NCBI RefSeq assembly: GCF_018398335.1
Contig: NZ_JAHBRX010000003.1
Location: 93,598 to 157,597, forward strand
Direction of reading: 5' to 3'
Length of the DNA stretch: 64,000 bases
Origin: Chelatococcus sp. HY11
GTDB taxonomy: Bacteria > Pseudomonadota > Alphaproteobacteria > Rhizobiales > Beijerinckiaceae
In this document: positions 21,610 through 29,448 of the stretch, piece after piece
How the letters are laid out: each line of letters opens with the position of its first letter
Position numbering within the stretch: position 1 is the first letter of the stretch
Made by a program: the position numbers and the translations under genes
Notes under the pieces: generated by a model
The model's input: the letters and a program-made list of their open reading frames with translations, nothing else
What the model was told of the DNA's origin: nothing
Database searches by the model: none

Positions 21610-22356
21610 TTAATCAGGGTGTCTGTTCTCGGCAGATGCTACGGTCCAGATTGTATGATGGCGACGCCTCCCCCTCGGATAGACCTCGAAGTCCTGCTCA
21701 TAGCCAGGCGATTCGTTGTTATAGAAGCCAAGCTTCCTCGCGTAGGCTATGACCTTATAGAGTTCTTTTCTTTCAACAGACCGGATGTCGATGGTCTCAA
21801 CACCTCTTTCAAGGCAGTATCTGCATCTCGCAGCCTCGGGTATGTGCTTCTCAATGAGCGCCCGTTGGTCATCCCTCACTGCCCATACAGAGTGAATGTG
21901 AATGTTCACGGGAGATACCAGACGATCGGCATATCTTGATCCCTCAGCATCAATCAAGGCCACAACCCTGGGAACAGCTTCAGATTGGCGATGGTGGTTC
22001 TTGCCTAAAGCCAATCGGCAAGTTTGGTTGTAGAGAACGCCAAATGTGTTCAGACGGTTGCGCGACAGATCTTTTACAAGGTTACGGACTGAGAACGTCA
22101 CTGTCACAAAAAGGAAGCATGCGGCTGTCTCGTCTCCGTATGAAGCTGTGAGAAGATCCACAAAATGCGCGGTGAGAGCCTCATGACAGGCAAGAGATGG
22201 GTGGCGCTGTCGGAGATGTGTGATCCGTGATTTTTGTTTGCTAGGCTTGGAAAAGGATTGAAAGACGACGCCAGGGACGACCTTAGTTCCAACGTTAGCT
22301 TGTGTTAGTGATTCACATGAATCTATAATTGATTTGTCCATAAATAAATTCTCCAT
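21610..22356 (-). CDS. Member 4 of the diverged family; putative HUH-type (rolling-circle Rep-like) protein
   Basis: A 248-residue protein with the three-motif order of HUH endonucleases. The strand motif FLFVTVTF is near residue 84, NIHIHSVW with H153 and H155 (HUH) follows, and then comes KVIAYARKLGF with Y205 and K208 (YxxK). The segment VPRVVALIDAEGSRYADR precedes the HUH motif. Three related genes lie downstream on the same strand. HUH proteins nick single-stranded DNA for rolling-circle replication, conjugation or transposition; that role here is inference from motifs only. Starts at 22356 and at 22341 both have acceptable ribosome binding sites; an open extension to 22434 uses TTG. Confidence 0.6.
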   Translation of the reverse strand: MENLFMDKSIIDSCESLTQANVGTKVVPGVVFQSFSKPSKQKSRITHLRQRHPSLACHEALTAHFVDLLTASYGDETAACFLFVTVTFSVRNLVKDLSRNRLNTFGVLYNQTCRLALGKNHHRQSEAVPRVVALIDAEGSRYADRLVSPVNIHIHSVWAVRDDQRALIEKHIPEAARCRYCLERGVETIDIRSVERKELYKVIAYARKLGFYNNESPGYEQDFEVYPRGRRRHHTIWTVASAENRHPD

Positions 22357-22591
22357 CTTCAAATATTTTTCGTTGTCAAAATGACATAGGTATAAATCCG
22401 CCTGTTCGACGTTTTGCCGAACATGCGTGGACAAGGATGAGGTTTATGGATCCAGATCGGAGGCTTGCCGTCGCGATGAATACCAATAACTTTATATTTA
22501 CGGCGCTCGGCTGATGTTGCTGAGCTCAGTATCGAATTTTTTCAAAATTTCTTTAGCGGGACCATTTTGACCCCATGAACAAGAATAGTCA

Positions 22592-23047
22592 TCATCCGCG
22601 GATGATGATCTCAATTGCATTCTCTGGCACACCAAGGGAAGCCGCCAACAGCTCCTTGGCTTGTCCTATAGTCAGGCAACCCGGCCCCGGAACAATCGTA
22701 AGAGACCCCGTCGGCAATGGGCCTGGGTTAACCGCCCCGCCTTTCTCCTGCCCAATCCTTGCCATCCCCCCAATCTTGCTCAGATCGCCGTGCCCGATGA
22801 ACCGAGAGTGATGGCCACGACGGCCGAGCATAAGGCGCCCATATCCCAGCTGGTCGAGAATCCGAAAGCACCTGAACACTTCGGCTTGGAGCAGCCCCGC
22901 TCCCGCCGTCGCCTGGTCGACAGAGATTTCTCGTTCCTTTTTCCCAAGGCCGGCCAACCAATCGATTATACTGCGGAACGCCAGATCGTTGTCATAATGG
23001 GCCTGGATTTCCTCGTTCATTATTGTCTCTGCCGATGCACCCTGCAT
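22592..23047 (-). CDS. Hypothetical protein with a possible winged-helix segment
   Basis: A 151-residue protein. The segment EISVDQATAGAGLLQAEVFR, then CFRILDQLGYGRLMLGRRG resembles a winged helix-turn-helix with a wing, so DNA binding is possible. The C-terminal half is glycine/proline-rich and then predicted helical (IGQAKELLAASLGVPENAIE). The ATG at 23047 follows GGGAGAAGGGT, a strong ribosome binding site; an ATG at 23074 is less well placed. Located between the HUH-like gene and the resolvase on the same strand. No family recognised. Confidence 0.5.
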   Translation of the reverse strand: MQGASAETIMNEEIQAHYDNDLAFRSIIDWLAGLGKKEREISVDQATAGAGLLQAEVFRCFRILDQLGYGRLMLGRRGHHSRFIGHGDLSKIGGMARIGQEKGGAVNPGPLPTGSLTIVPGPGCLTIGQAKELLAASLGVPENAIEIIIRG

Positions 23048-23328
23048 ACCCTTCTCCCTGTAGGCAGAATACATAATCTAGGCATTGTTAGATGTCAATA
23101 GCTAGGTAATACTCTAAAGTTCTTTTTTAGAATCTGCTTAGGCGATTGATATAACCTTCCAGCTAAGATGGCGTTGTGCTAATTTCGTGGCGGATAAGGG
23201 TGCGTCGCCGATCTCGCCTCAGCCAATTCTGGCGACCAGGACAACGCCTGAAAATACCACAGCTCGGCGCACCACTCGCAAGCCAGCGAATGGCGAGCGA
23301 CAGGCCGACCACCCATATTGGCTGGGCC

Positions 23329-23907
23329 TCACGAGGCCTGATCTCGCACCCGCATGAGGGTCTGCCGGCTGACCCCATATTTCCGCGCAGCCCCCGAAAT
23401 GCTCATGCCTGCGTTCAGATCCGAACGAGCCGCTTCTCTCTGTTGCGAGGTCAGAAGCGATGGCCGGCCGAGGGTCTTGCCCTGTAATCTCGCGCGCTTG
23501 AGACCCGATTGGGTTCGCTCAATCAGAAGGTCGCGTTCGAATTGCGCCACGGCATTGAGAACATTCATGGTCATGGTCCCCGCGGAGCTTGTCAGATCGA
23601 CACCCCCCAACGCCAGGCAATGGACCTTCACCCCCATAGCGCTCAACTTCGAGACCGTAGAACTGACATCGATGGCATCACGTCCCAGCCGGTCCAGTTT
23701 CGTGACGATCAACACGTCCCCCTTCTCCATCCGATCAAGGAGCCGGCTGAAGCCATCCCGTCTTGCAATAGCGACACTTCCTGAGACGGTCTCAGCAATG
23801 ACCCGGTGGGCTTCTATTCGAAAACCAGCCGCTTCGATCTCGCGAATCTGGTTCTCCGTCGTCTGTCCTGTCGTTGAAACGCGTGCGTAGGCAAAAATCC
23901 GTGTCAT
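23329..23907 (-). CDS. Serine recombinase of the resolvase/invertase family
   Basis: A 192-residue small serine recombinase: catalytic serine in IFAYARVSTTGQT, the KLDRLGRDAIDVSSTVSKL and AQFERDLLIERTQSGLKRAR motifs, and a C-terminal helix-turn-helix (SISGAARKYGVSRQTLMRV). Enzymes of this size resolve cointegrates or plasmid dimers, or invert DNA. A res-like set of TGTCC/GGACA half-sites lies just upstream (23908-24020), which favours resolvase. No Tn3-type transposase is linked to it, so it may serve multimer resolution of the neighbouring replicative element. Confidence 0.88.
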   Translation of the reverse strand: MTRIFAYARVSTTGQTTENQIREIEAAGFRIEAHRVIAETVSGSVAIARRDGFSRLLDRMEKGDVLIVTKLDRLGRDAIDVSSTVSKLSAMGVKVHCLALGGVDLTSSAGTMTMNVLNAVAQFERDLLIERTQSGLKRARLQGKTLGRPSLLTSQQREAARSDLNAGMSISGAARKYGVSRQTLMRVRDQAS

Positions 23908-24020
23908 GAATGTCCTTATAGGCTGTCCGAAATATGCAGCCTGTCCATTAACCGGTCAAGCTACTTTATGGACATTCATGGAAGCCATGTCCAAAACCCT
24001 TCCTTTTCGGACAGGGCTAT
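23908..24020. promoter_or_regulatory. Putative res site of the 23329 resolvase
   Basis: At least six TGTCC or GGACA half-sites lie in ~110 bp: AATGTCC, GCTGTCCG, CCTGTCC, ATGGACAT, CCATGTCC and CGGACAGGG. They are arranged as several inverted pairs. This is the usual composition of subsites for serine resolvases and probably also autoregulates the gene. Subsite borders and crossover point are not resolved. Confidence 0.55.
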
Positions 24021-24064
24021 TCTCATGCAATTGGTAACAGTTGAAGTTTTTTAAATGAGGATGG

Positions 24065-24092
24065 ATTGAACCGCTGATTGAAGCGGTTCAAT
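24065..24092. repeat. Perfect 11-bp inverted repeat (hairpin)
   Basis: ATTGAACCGCT (24065-24075), a 6-base loop GATTGA, and AGCGGTTCAAT (24082-24092). There is no T-run after either arm, so it is not a simple rho-independent terminator. It sits between the res-like array and the left copy of the 50-bp repeat, outside any gene. Confidence 0.7.
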
Positions 24093-24251
24093 GCCTGCGG
24101 CAATTAAAATTATCCGAGAATGAGTAGTCACCTCAGGTGACATGAAAAAATTTGGGTTTGGACGATGAATTTTCTCGATAATTTGGATTGGCGTTGGTAC
24201 CTTAATCCATGTAACATAAAGAATATTACCAGATAAATCCTTATTATCCTT

Positions 24252-24301
24252 CTCCCGTACAATATATTGCCACAGACACCCATACCGATATTCTACGGGA
24301 G
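24252..24301 (+). repeat. Left copy of a ~50-bp direct repeat flanking the PolB block
   Basis: Starts CTCCCGTACAATATATTGCC and matches 29210-29257 with about five differences. Within it CCCGTACAATA pairs with TATTCTACGGG (one mismatch) to form a long hairpin with a ~24-base loop. The right copy pairs perfectly. It could be an attachment site, a replication-origin hairpin or a recombinase target; which one cannot be told from sequence alone. Confidence 0.8.
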
Positions 24302-24401
24302 ATTACTCCGACCTAACGATAACGATAAAAATTACCTCTTGTAGCATTTGCCCGTCCAGCATTGAAGCTGACAAATCAATGGGATATCTGATCGTCACCC
24401 G

Positions 24402-25622
24402 TCAGTCCCATAAACTCGATAGCGGTGTCGCGATAAGCTTCTCCCCAAAGGAAATCACGTCTGTGCCGTCGTAGAGCAAGGCTCCGACCGCGAAGCGGTC
24501 ACCGCATGCGTTGGCCAGTGCGCGCAACCCCCCGAAATCGCCCGGTTTCACAGTTGCGCTCGCCTTGACTTCAATGCCCACGATCATCCCGTCGTCTCTC
24601 TCCAGCACGATGTCCACCTCTCGTCCTTCCCTATCACGAAAATGATAGGGCGCCAGCCTCAGGTCGCTCGAGGTCATCAGCTTCAGAATCTCTGAGAAAA
24701 CGAAGGTCTCTAACAGCGCTCCGAAAAGCATCCGATCTGCCCTCACCCGATCAAAGGTCAATCCCCGGGTGCTCGCCAGCAGCCCGGAATCCAGGAAGTG
24801 CACCTTGGGTGTCTTCACGATTCGCTTCAGCGCGTTCGTGTACCAGGGTTGCAACATCGCAACCAGGAACACCTGTTCGAGCAGGCCAACATAGCGTTGT
24901 CCCGTCTTGTGGCTGACATTGATGCTGCCGCCGAGCTGCGAGTAATTGACCAACTGCCCAGAATGCTCCGCCAGCAACCGGACGAACCGTGGCAGTTCGG
25001 TCAGTTTTTCCACATCGGCGATGTCCCGCAGATCGCGGGTCAGGATCGAGGTCAGATAGGATCGTAACCAGGCTTGCCGACGACGCTCACTCGCACGACT
25101 GATAACTTCGGGAAAGCCACCACGCAGGACGAGTTGCACCAGGTCCTCGCCCACGACGGTATCGGATGGCCTTTGCGACCGGCCCGCAAAAAGCCGATCG
25201 AGAAACTCTGGCTTCCGACCTACGATCTCCGCTCTGGCCAGCGGCAACATCTGGATGGTTTCCACTCGCCCCGCCAAGCTGTCGGCCACCCTCGGCAGGG
25301 TCAATACGTTCGCCGAGCCGGTAAGAAGGAACCGTCCTGGTCGGTAGTCCTCGTCGACCGACCTCTTGATCGCCAGCAGCAGATCGGGGGCACGCTGAAC
25401 TTCGTCGATGATCACCTGATCCAATCCCCTGATGAATCCCACAGGGTCAGATTGGGCGGCTTCAAGTGCAGTTTGATCATCGAGGGTGATATATGTTCGA
25501 TTGGCATCACCCATCTCTCGCACCAAGGTGGTCTTGCCGGCCCGGCGCGGCCCCACAATTAAGACAACTGGTGTATCCGCCAAAGCCTCCTCGGCCCGAC
25601 GTTTTACAATTCGCTCAAACAT
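24402..25622 (-). CDS. ATP-binding protein with C-terminal DUF4143 (AAA_14-DUF4143)
   Basis: A 406-residue protein. Walker A is GPRRAGKTTLVREMG near residue 26 and Walker B is LDQVIIDEVQRAPDLL near residue 80. The C-terminal DUF4143 region ends in a PD-(D/E)XK-like strand pattern (REVDIVLERDDGMIVGIEVK). The family is widespread, often horizontally moved, and its function is poorly defined. The ATG at 25622 is preceded by GGCAGGGA; an upstream in-frame start at 25670 is less likely. It is transcribed away from the polymerase gene and lies inside the 50-bp repeats. Confidence 0.85.
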   Translation of the reverse strand: MFERIVKRRAEEALADTPVVLIVGPRRAGKTTLVREMGDANRTYITLDDQTALEAAQSDPVGFIRGLDQVIIDEVQRAPDLLLAIKRSVDEDYRPGRFLLTGSANVLTLPRVADSLAGRVETIQMLPLARAEIVGRKPEFLDRLFAGRSQRPSDTVVGEDLVQLVLRGGFPEVISRASERRRQAWLRSYLTSILTRDLRDIADVEKLTELPRFVRLLAEHSGQLVNYSQLGGSINVSHKTGQRYVGLLEQVFLVAMLQPWYTNALKRIVKTPKVHFLDSGLLASTRGLTFDRVRADRMLFGALLETFVFSEILKLMTSSDLRLAPYHFRDREGREVDIVLERDDGMIVGIEVKASATVKPGDFGGLRALANACGDRFAVGALLYDGTDVISFGEKLIATPLSSLWD

Positions 25623-25928
25623 GCCATTCCCTGCCAATCCTCGGCAGATTGGAATTATCATGTCCGCCAATTGGAAGTCAACGATCCGCCTATTGGAACA
25701 TCAAATCCCGCCGGATCGCAGGATCAAGGATGACATGGGTCAGCAAAGCCGAGAACAATGACGCCGCTGGCTCCTGCGCAAGCACATATCCTACTCAAAT
25801 CCAGCGCAAGCGCGAAGGCTTGGCCTCTAAGCATCTCAATTCCAATGTGGTCGCTTAAGCCAGGATCCCGCCGCTCGAGGGCTCAGTAGAATGAAGCCTA
25901 AGATGCCTCGTTGAGACGACGCCTACCG

Positions 25929-26192
25929 CTACGGAGTCTTGGAACGACGGTCTTGTCTGCGAGAAAAGTGAGCCAGCATCGCGCACAACCGGCGCAGGTC
26001 CATTTGGCGGATATTATGTCGGACTTTAGCCTGCGCAAGAAGTTGCCGTGCGTGTATTGCCGCCTCTCCGCTTCTCTCGAGACTCTCAATAAAGGCCTCG
26101 TGGAGCAAAAGGCGCCTCTCACCCTTCTGCACCTGCCTCTGAGCCTCGCAGAGATGGCATTCAAGGGCACGAATTATGAGAATCTGTAACAT
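25929..26192 (-). CDS. Small helical protein, paralogue of the 47753 gene
   Basis: An 87-residue, charged, mostly helical protein. It shares a layout with the 82-residue product at 47753: EAQRQVQKGERRLL versus LAERHIRDGEHRLA, ARQLLAQA versus LRALLDHE, and RQMDLRRLCAMLAHFSRRQ versus RTMDRGQLIAMLAWFEKSA. Function unknown. Located between the DUF4143 gene and the polymerase gene, transcribed with the former. The GGAGG is almost in contact with the ATG, so the true start may be elsewhere. Confidence 0.5.
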   Translation of the reverse strand: MLQILIIRALECHLCEAQRQVQKGERRLLLHEAFIESLERSGEAAIHARQLLAQAKVRHNIRQMDLRRLCAMLAHFSRRQDRRSKTP

Positions 26193-26367
26193 CCTCCGTT
26201 ACCTCTCATCGAAAGATGGCATAGTTTGGGTAACCGGTTCAGGCTTGCCTGTGGCTTACCACAGCTGCACGATCGAGCGGCTTCCCTGCGTCTGATGGCA
26301 ATGGCACTTGCCGACAAGGAACCCAAGCTCCATCTTGGCCATATGAAGGCTTTGGGGGCCGGAGCAG

Positions 26368-29055
26368 ATGGGCAACGGGCTGGAAACGAATACGACGGTC
26401 ACGTTCAGGATCACACCTGAAGGTGCCAGACATTCCGTGGTAGTCGCGACAGAGCGGATCACAGAGCGTGAACAAGGGACAAGGCCGAGGCGCGGGCTCC
26501 CTCCCCCGCCCAAACAATATCTTCTGATTGGATTCGACGCCGAATACGTCCCGCCCGCACCGCCACACTCTGGCGACGACACGGGGCCAAGCGAACCCCT
26601 AAGCAACGACATTCTTTCGTACCAATTTTCCGTAAGAAAGGTCGTCGAGGGAGAAGAGCCGGGCTCTCCTATCGTGGGGATCGTCCTTCCCGACGACGGC
26701 GGACGCGTTGCTCTCGCTCCGTTTCTTGCCTTTGCGATTGGAACCTGGCTCGAGAGGTTTCCCGGCGAGACCGCGCCTTCGACCATCTACCTCGTGGGGC
26801 ATTTCACGAGGGAGAGCATTTCGGCCTTTGCGGATTTTAGGGATTTTCAGAGAAGCCTCAGCATCATCCACAATACGTTTGTAACGTTGAACCGGACTCT
26901 TGCTATCAAGCTCACCCCATTAGATGCGCGGCAGGTCTCCTTGACCATCAACCTGCGGGATGTCCGCCTTCTGGCGCCGGAAGATCATTCTACCCTTGAT
27001 CAGATAGCCCATATCCTTGATCTGCCAAGGGCAGAGGCGACATACAGAGGGCCGCTGCCTTCGCATTCCCACCTGAAGGACCTGATCGCCCAGGATTGGC
27101 CCCGCTATCAAGCCTGGGCTGTTCAGAACGCCAACATCTGTGCCGCTTATGCCGAAAGGCTGCTAACTCGAAGTAGCACACTGGCGGGCAAGTTCACGCT
27201 GCCTGTCACCTTGACTTCCATCGGTCAGCAAATGGTTCTTGATCGTTGGAAGACGGCGCGTTTCCAACCGCTTGAACCGCTTGGCAAGGAGGAAATCCAG
27301 GAGACCAGGTTCGACAGGAGATCGGCAAGGTTCGTCACCAAAAAGACGAACGTGTACATTGACCGGGTTCATTGGGAGGTCGACTTCGTCACTGATTCCT
27401 ATCACGGGGGGCGCAACGAGCAGTTCATGTTCGGACCAGCGCCTGAAGGAGAATGGCGGGATTTCGATCTAGCCTCGGCCTACACCACTGCGATGTCCTT
27501 GATCTGCCTGCCCCAGTGGCATGATCTCCAGCCTCTCACCAATCTTGAAGACGTCAAGCCAACCGATCTCGCCTTTGCCTGCGTCGCGTTCGAATTCCCG
27601 GAGACTGTGCGTTTTCCTTCCCTGCCGGTGAGAACCGAAAACGGGCTCATCTTCCCGCGCAAGGGACGCTCCGTCTGCTCGGCCCCCGAAATTGCCCTTG
27701 CGCGAGAGCTTCAGGCGGAGCTCACCCTGATCAAGGGGGTAACGGTCCCAGTGGATCTGGAAAAGCCCCTGTTCAAGGGCTTCATCACCGACTGCCTCGA
27801 ACACCGAAATGCCTTTGAAAAGGGGTCCCTGGACAACCTCTTCTGGAAAGAGCTTGGCAACAGCACCTATGGCAAACTTGCACAGGGGCTGAGGAAGAAG
27901 CGCGTGTACGATTCCCGTTCAAACAAGATGGAGTTCATCCCCGAGGCGAAGATCACGCAGCCTTTTTATGCCTCCTTCATCACCTCTTACACCCGGGCCG
28001 TGATCGGGGAGATTCTCAACCGGCTGCCCCAAGAGGTAGCCGTCTTCAGCGTGACAACCGATGGGTTTCTGTGCACAGCCTCCCTCGAGGATATGTCCAT
28101 GGCGCTCTCAGGTCCCTTGGCCGGATCATTCATGCAAGCCAGGCGAGATCTGGTTGGGAATGATGATGCCCTTGAAGTCAAACATATTATCCGGCAGCCA
28201 ATCGGATGGAGAACGCGGGGCTCAGCCACCTTGAAACCCGGACACGAGCCAGAAGATATTGTACTCCAGAAGGGCGGCATCAAAGCGCCTGAGCGGTATG
28301 GCAAGCTCGAGCAGAACCGTTACATGGTTGATCTGTTTCTGAACAGAACGGCCGATCAAACGATAACGCAAAGCACGAACATTACGATCCGTCAGATGAT
28401 CGCCGAGAATGTTGATTTTGGCATGGAGTACAGTGAGAGACGCCTCGCGATGGAGTTCGACTGGAAGCGCGTTCCCACCAACCATCGTGACGAGACTATC
28501 GAGTTCGAAGGAACACCTTTCAATCATCTTGCATTTGATTCCATACCACTTCAATCCAAGGAGCAATTTGAAGAACTTAGGTCTCTCTGGGCAGCATACA
28601 CCAAGAATGATCCCAAAATACTGAAGACGGAAGCCGATTGCTCCCGGTTTATGGACTACGTGGATGCGAAGCGTAACAATGGCCGCTATGCCTTCACAGA
28701 GGATGGGGATCTCAAAAGAATCAAGCTCGAACTATGCGCGGCCCTTGTCCGGCGGGACGGCAGTTTCGCGGAAATCAGAACGAGATCCACATATACGCAC
28801 AAGGAATTTGCCAGAATCCTCACTAATTTTGGAATTCCCTGCAAAGATAGCGATGTTGAAAATGCAGCCAGGAACAAGAAAAAAGGAAGGCTGATGGCTT
28901 ATGGTCAATCCGGAGATTCAGAACGTGTCAAAGGGGTATTGATCAAGCTGAAAAACGAATGTTTTCCGGATCTGGATATTGCTTTATTTCTCAAAGGGGA
29001 TATTGGCAATATTTCTCACAACGAAAACACGGCTTCTGATAATGGGATGGTCTGA
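26368..29055 (+). CDS. Family-B DNA polymerase (DNA_pol_B_2, protein-primed/pipolin-like)
   Basis: An 895-residue polymerase. Exo I is FDAEY (D57, E59), with an Exo II-like GHFTRESISAFADF near residue 145. The Exo III position reads YQAWAVQNANI, with Asn where Asp is usual. The YHGGR segment near 345 resembles the Y-GG/A linker motif. Motif A is DFDLASAY (365-372), motif B KELGNSTYGK (494-503), and motif C VTTDGF (D565), with Thr in place of the first Asp of DTD. There is no large insertion between motifs A and B and no terminal-protein gene nearby. Such polymerases replicate phages, linear plasmids and pipolins; a self-replicating element is the inferred context. The ATG follows GGAGCAG. Confidence 0.85.
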   Translation: MGNGLETNTTVTFRITPEGARHSVVVATERITEREQGTRPRRGLPPPPKQYLLIGFDAEYVPPAPPHSGDDTGPSEPLSNDILSYQFSVRKVVEGEEPGSPIVGIVLPDDGGRVALAPFLAFAIGTWLERFPGETAPSTIYLVGHFTRESISAFADFRDFQRSLSIIHNTFVTLNRTLAIKLTPLDARQVSLTINLRDVRLLAPEDHSTLDQIAHILDLPRAEATYRGPLPSHSHLKDLIAQDWPRYQAWAVQNANICAAYAERLLTRSSTLAGKFTLPVTLTSIGQQMVLDRWKTARFQPLEPLGKEEIQETRFDRRSARFVTKKTNVYIDRVHWEVDFVTDSYHGGRNEQFMFGPAPEGEWRDFDLASAYTTAMSLICLPQWHDLQPLTNLEDVKPTDLAFACVAFEFPETVRFPSLPVRTENGLIFPRKGRSVCSAPEIALARELQAELTLIKGVTVPVDLEKPLFKGFITDCLEHRNAFEKGSLDNLFWKELGNSTYGKLAQGLRKKRVYDSRSNKMEFIPEAKITQPFYASFITSYTRAVIGEILNRLPQEVAVFSVTTDGFLCTASLEDMSMALSGPLAGSFMQARRDLVGNDDALEVKHIIRQPIGWRTRGSATLKPGHEPEDIVLQKGGIKAPERYGKLEQNRYMVDLFLNRTADQTITQSTNITIRQMIAENVDFGMEYSERRLAMEFDWKRVPTNHRDETIEFEGTPFNHLAFDSIPLQSKEQFEELRSLWAAYTKNDPKILKTEADCSRFMDYVDAKRNNGRYAFTEDGDLKRIKLELCAALVRRDGSFAEIRTRSTYTHKEFARILTNFGIPCKDSDVENAARNKKKGRLMAYGQSGDSERVKGVLIKLKNECFPDLDIALFLKGDIGNISHNENTASDNGMV

Positions 29056-29209
29056 TAGAGTCTGGTATCTTTTTTTGTACCCCCATCATAATCGATAATT
29101 GACCTTGCAATGCACATCAGAAAGGGGAGCGATCAGAACGAAGAAAAAAAGTATCTAGTAAGGCTTGTTAGGATCATATGTATAGCATAACAATATACGC
29201 CCCCTCACT

Positions 29210-29257
29210 CTCCCGTACAATATATTGCCAAAGACACCCATACGGCTATTGTACGGG
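29210..29257 (+). repeat. Right copy of the ~50-bp direct repeat flanking the PolB block
   Basis: CTCCCGTACAATATATTGCC followed by AAGACACCCATAC, in the same orientation as 24252-24301. CCCGTACAATA (29212-29222) and TATTGTACGGG (29247-29257) are perfectly complementary, giving an 11-bp stem and a 24-base loop. It lies 155 bp after the polymerase stop. No T-run follows, so it is unlikely to be a terminator. Confidence 0.8.
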
Positions 29258-29267
29258 TAGTGTGTCT

Positions 29268-29447
29268 ATGAATACATTTTTCACCGGGTTATCTTCCACC
29301 TTTGCCGGTCGTTACCAAAAGGAAGGAAAAAAGTTCCACCATTGTTGCTGGGGTCCTGGTGATTGCAACCGGCAAGGCAGAGTTGTTGAAGGGGAACGGT
29401 ATGATCTTAGCGGTCACTGCCGAGAATGCCCATTTGCCCAAAGCCAA
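29268..29447 (+). other. Possible truncated cysteine-rich gene
   Basis: From the ATG at 29268 the frame reads MNTFFTGLSSTFAGRYQKEG, then HHCCWGPGDC and later SGHCRECPFAQ, a spacing that suggests a zinc-binding site. Beyond about 29447 the frame is antisense to the 29449 gene, so the original 3' end is missing. It begins 11 bp after the right 50-bp repeat. Coding status is uncertain. Confidence 0.25.
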
Positions 29448-29448
29448 C

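Noticed and set aside
24252..29257. The two 50-bp repeats as a short CRISPR or as simple terminators
   Set aside because: Only two copies 5 kb apart with no spacer array; the 24-base loop and lack of T-runs argue against rho-independent terminators, although transcription data could still show this.
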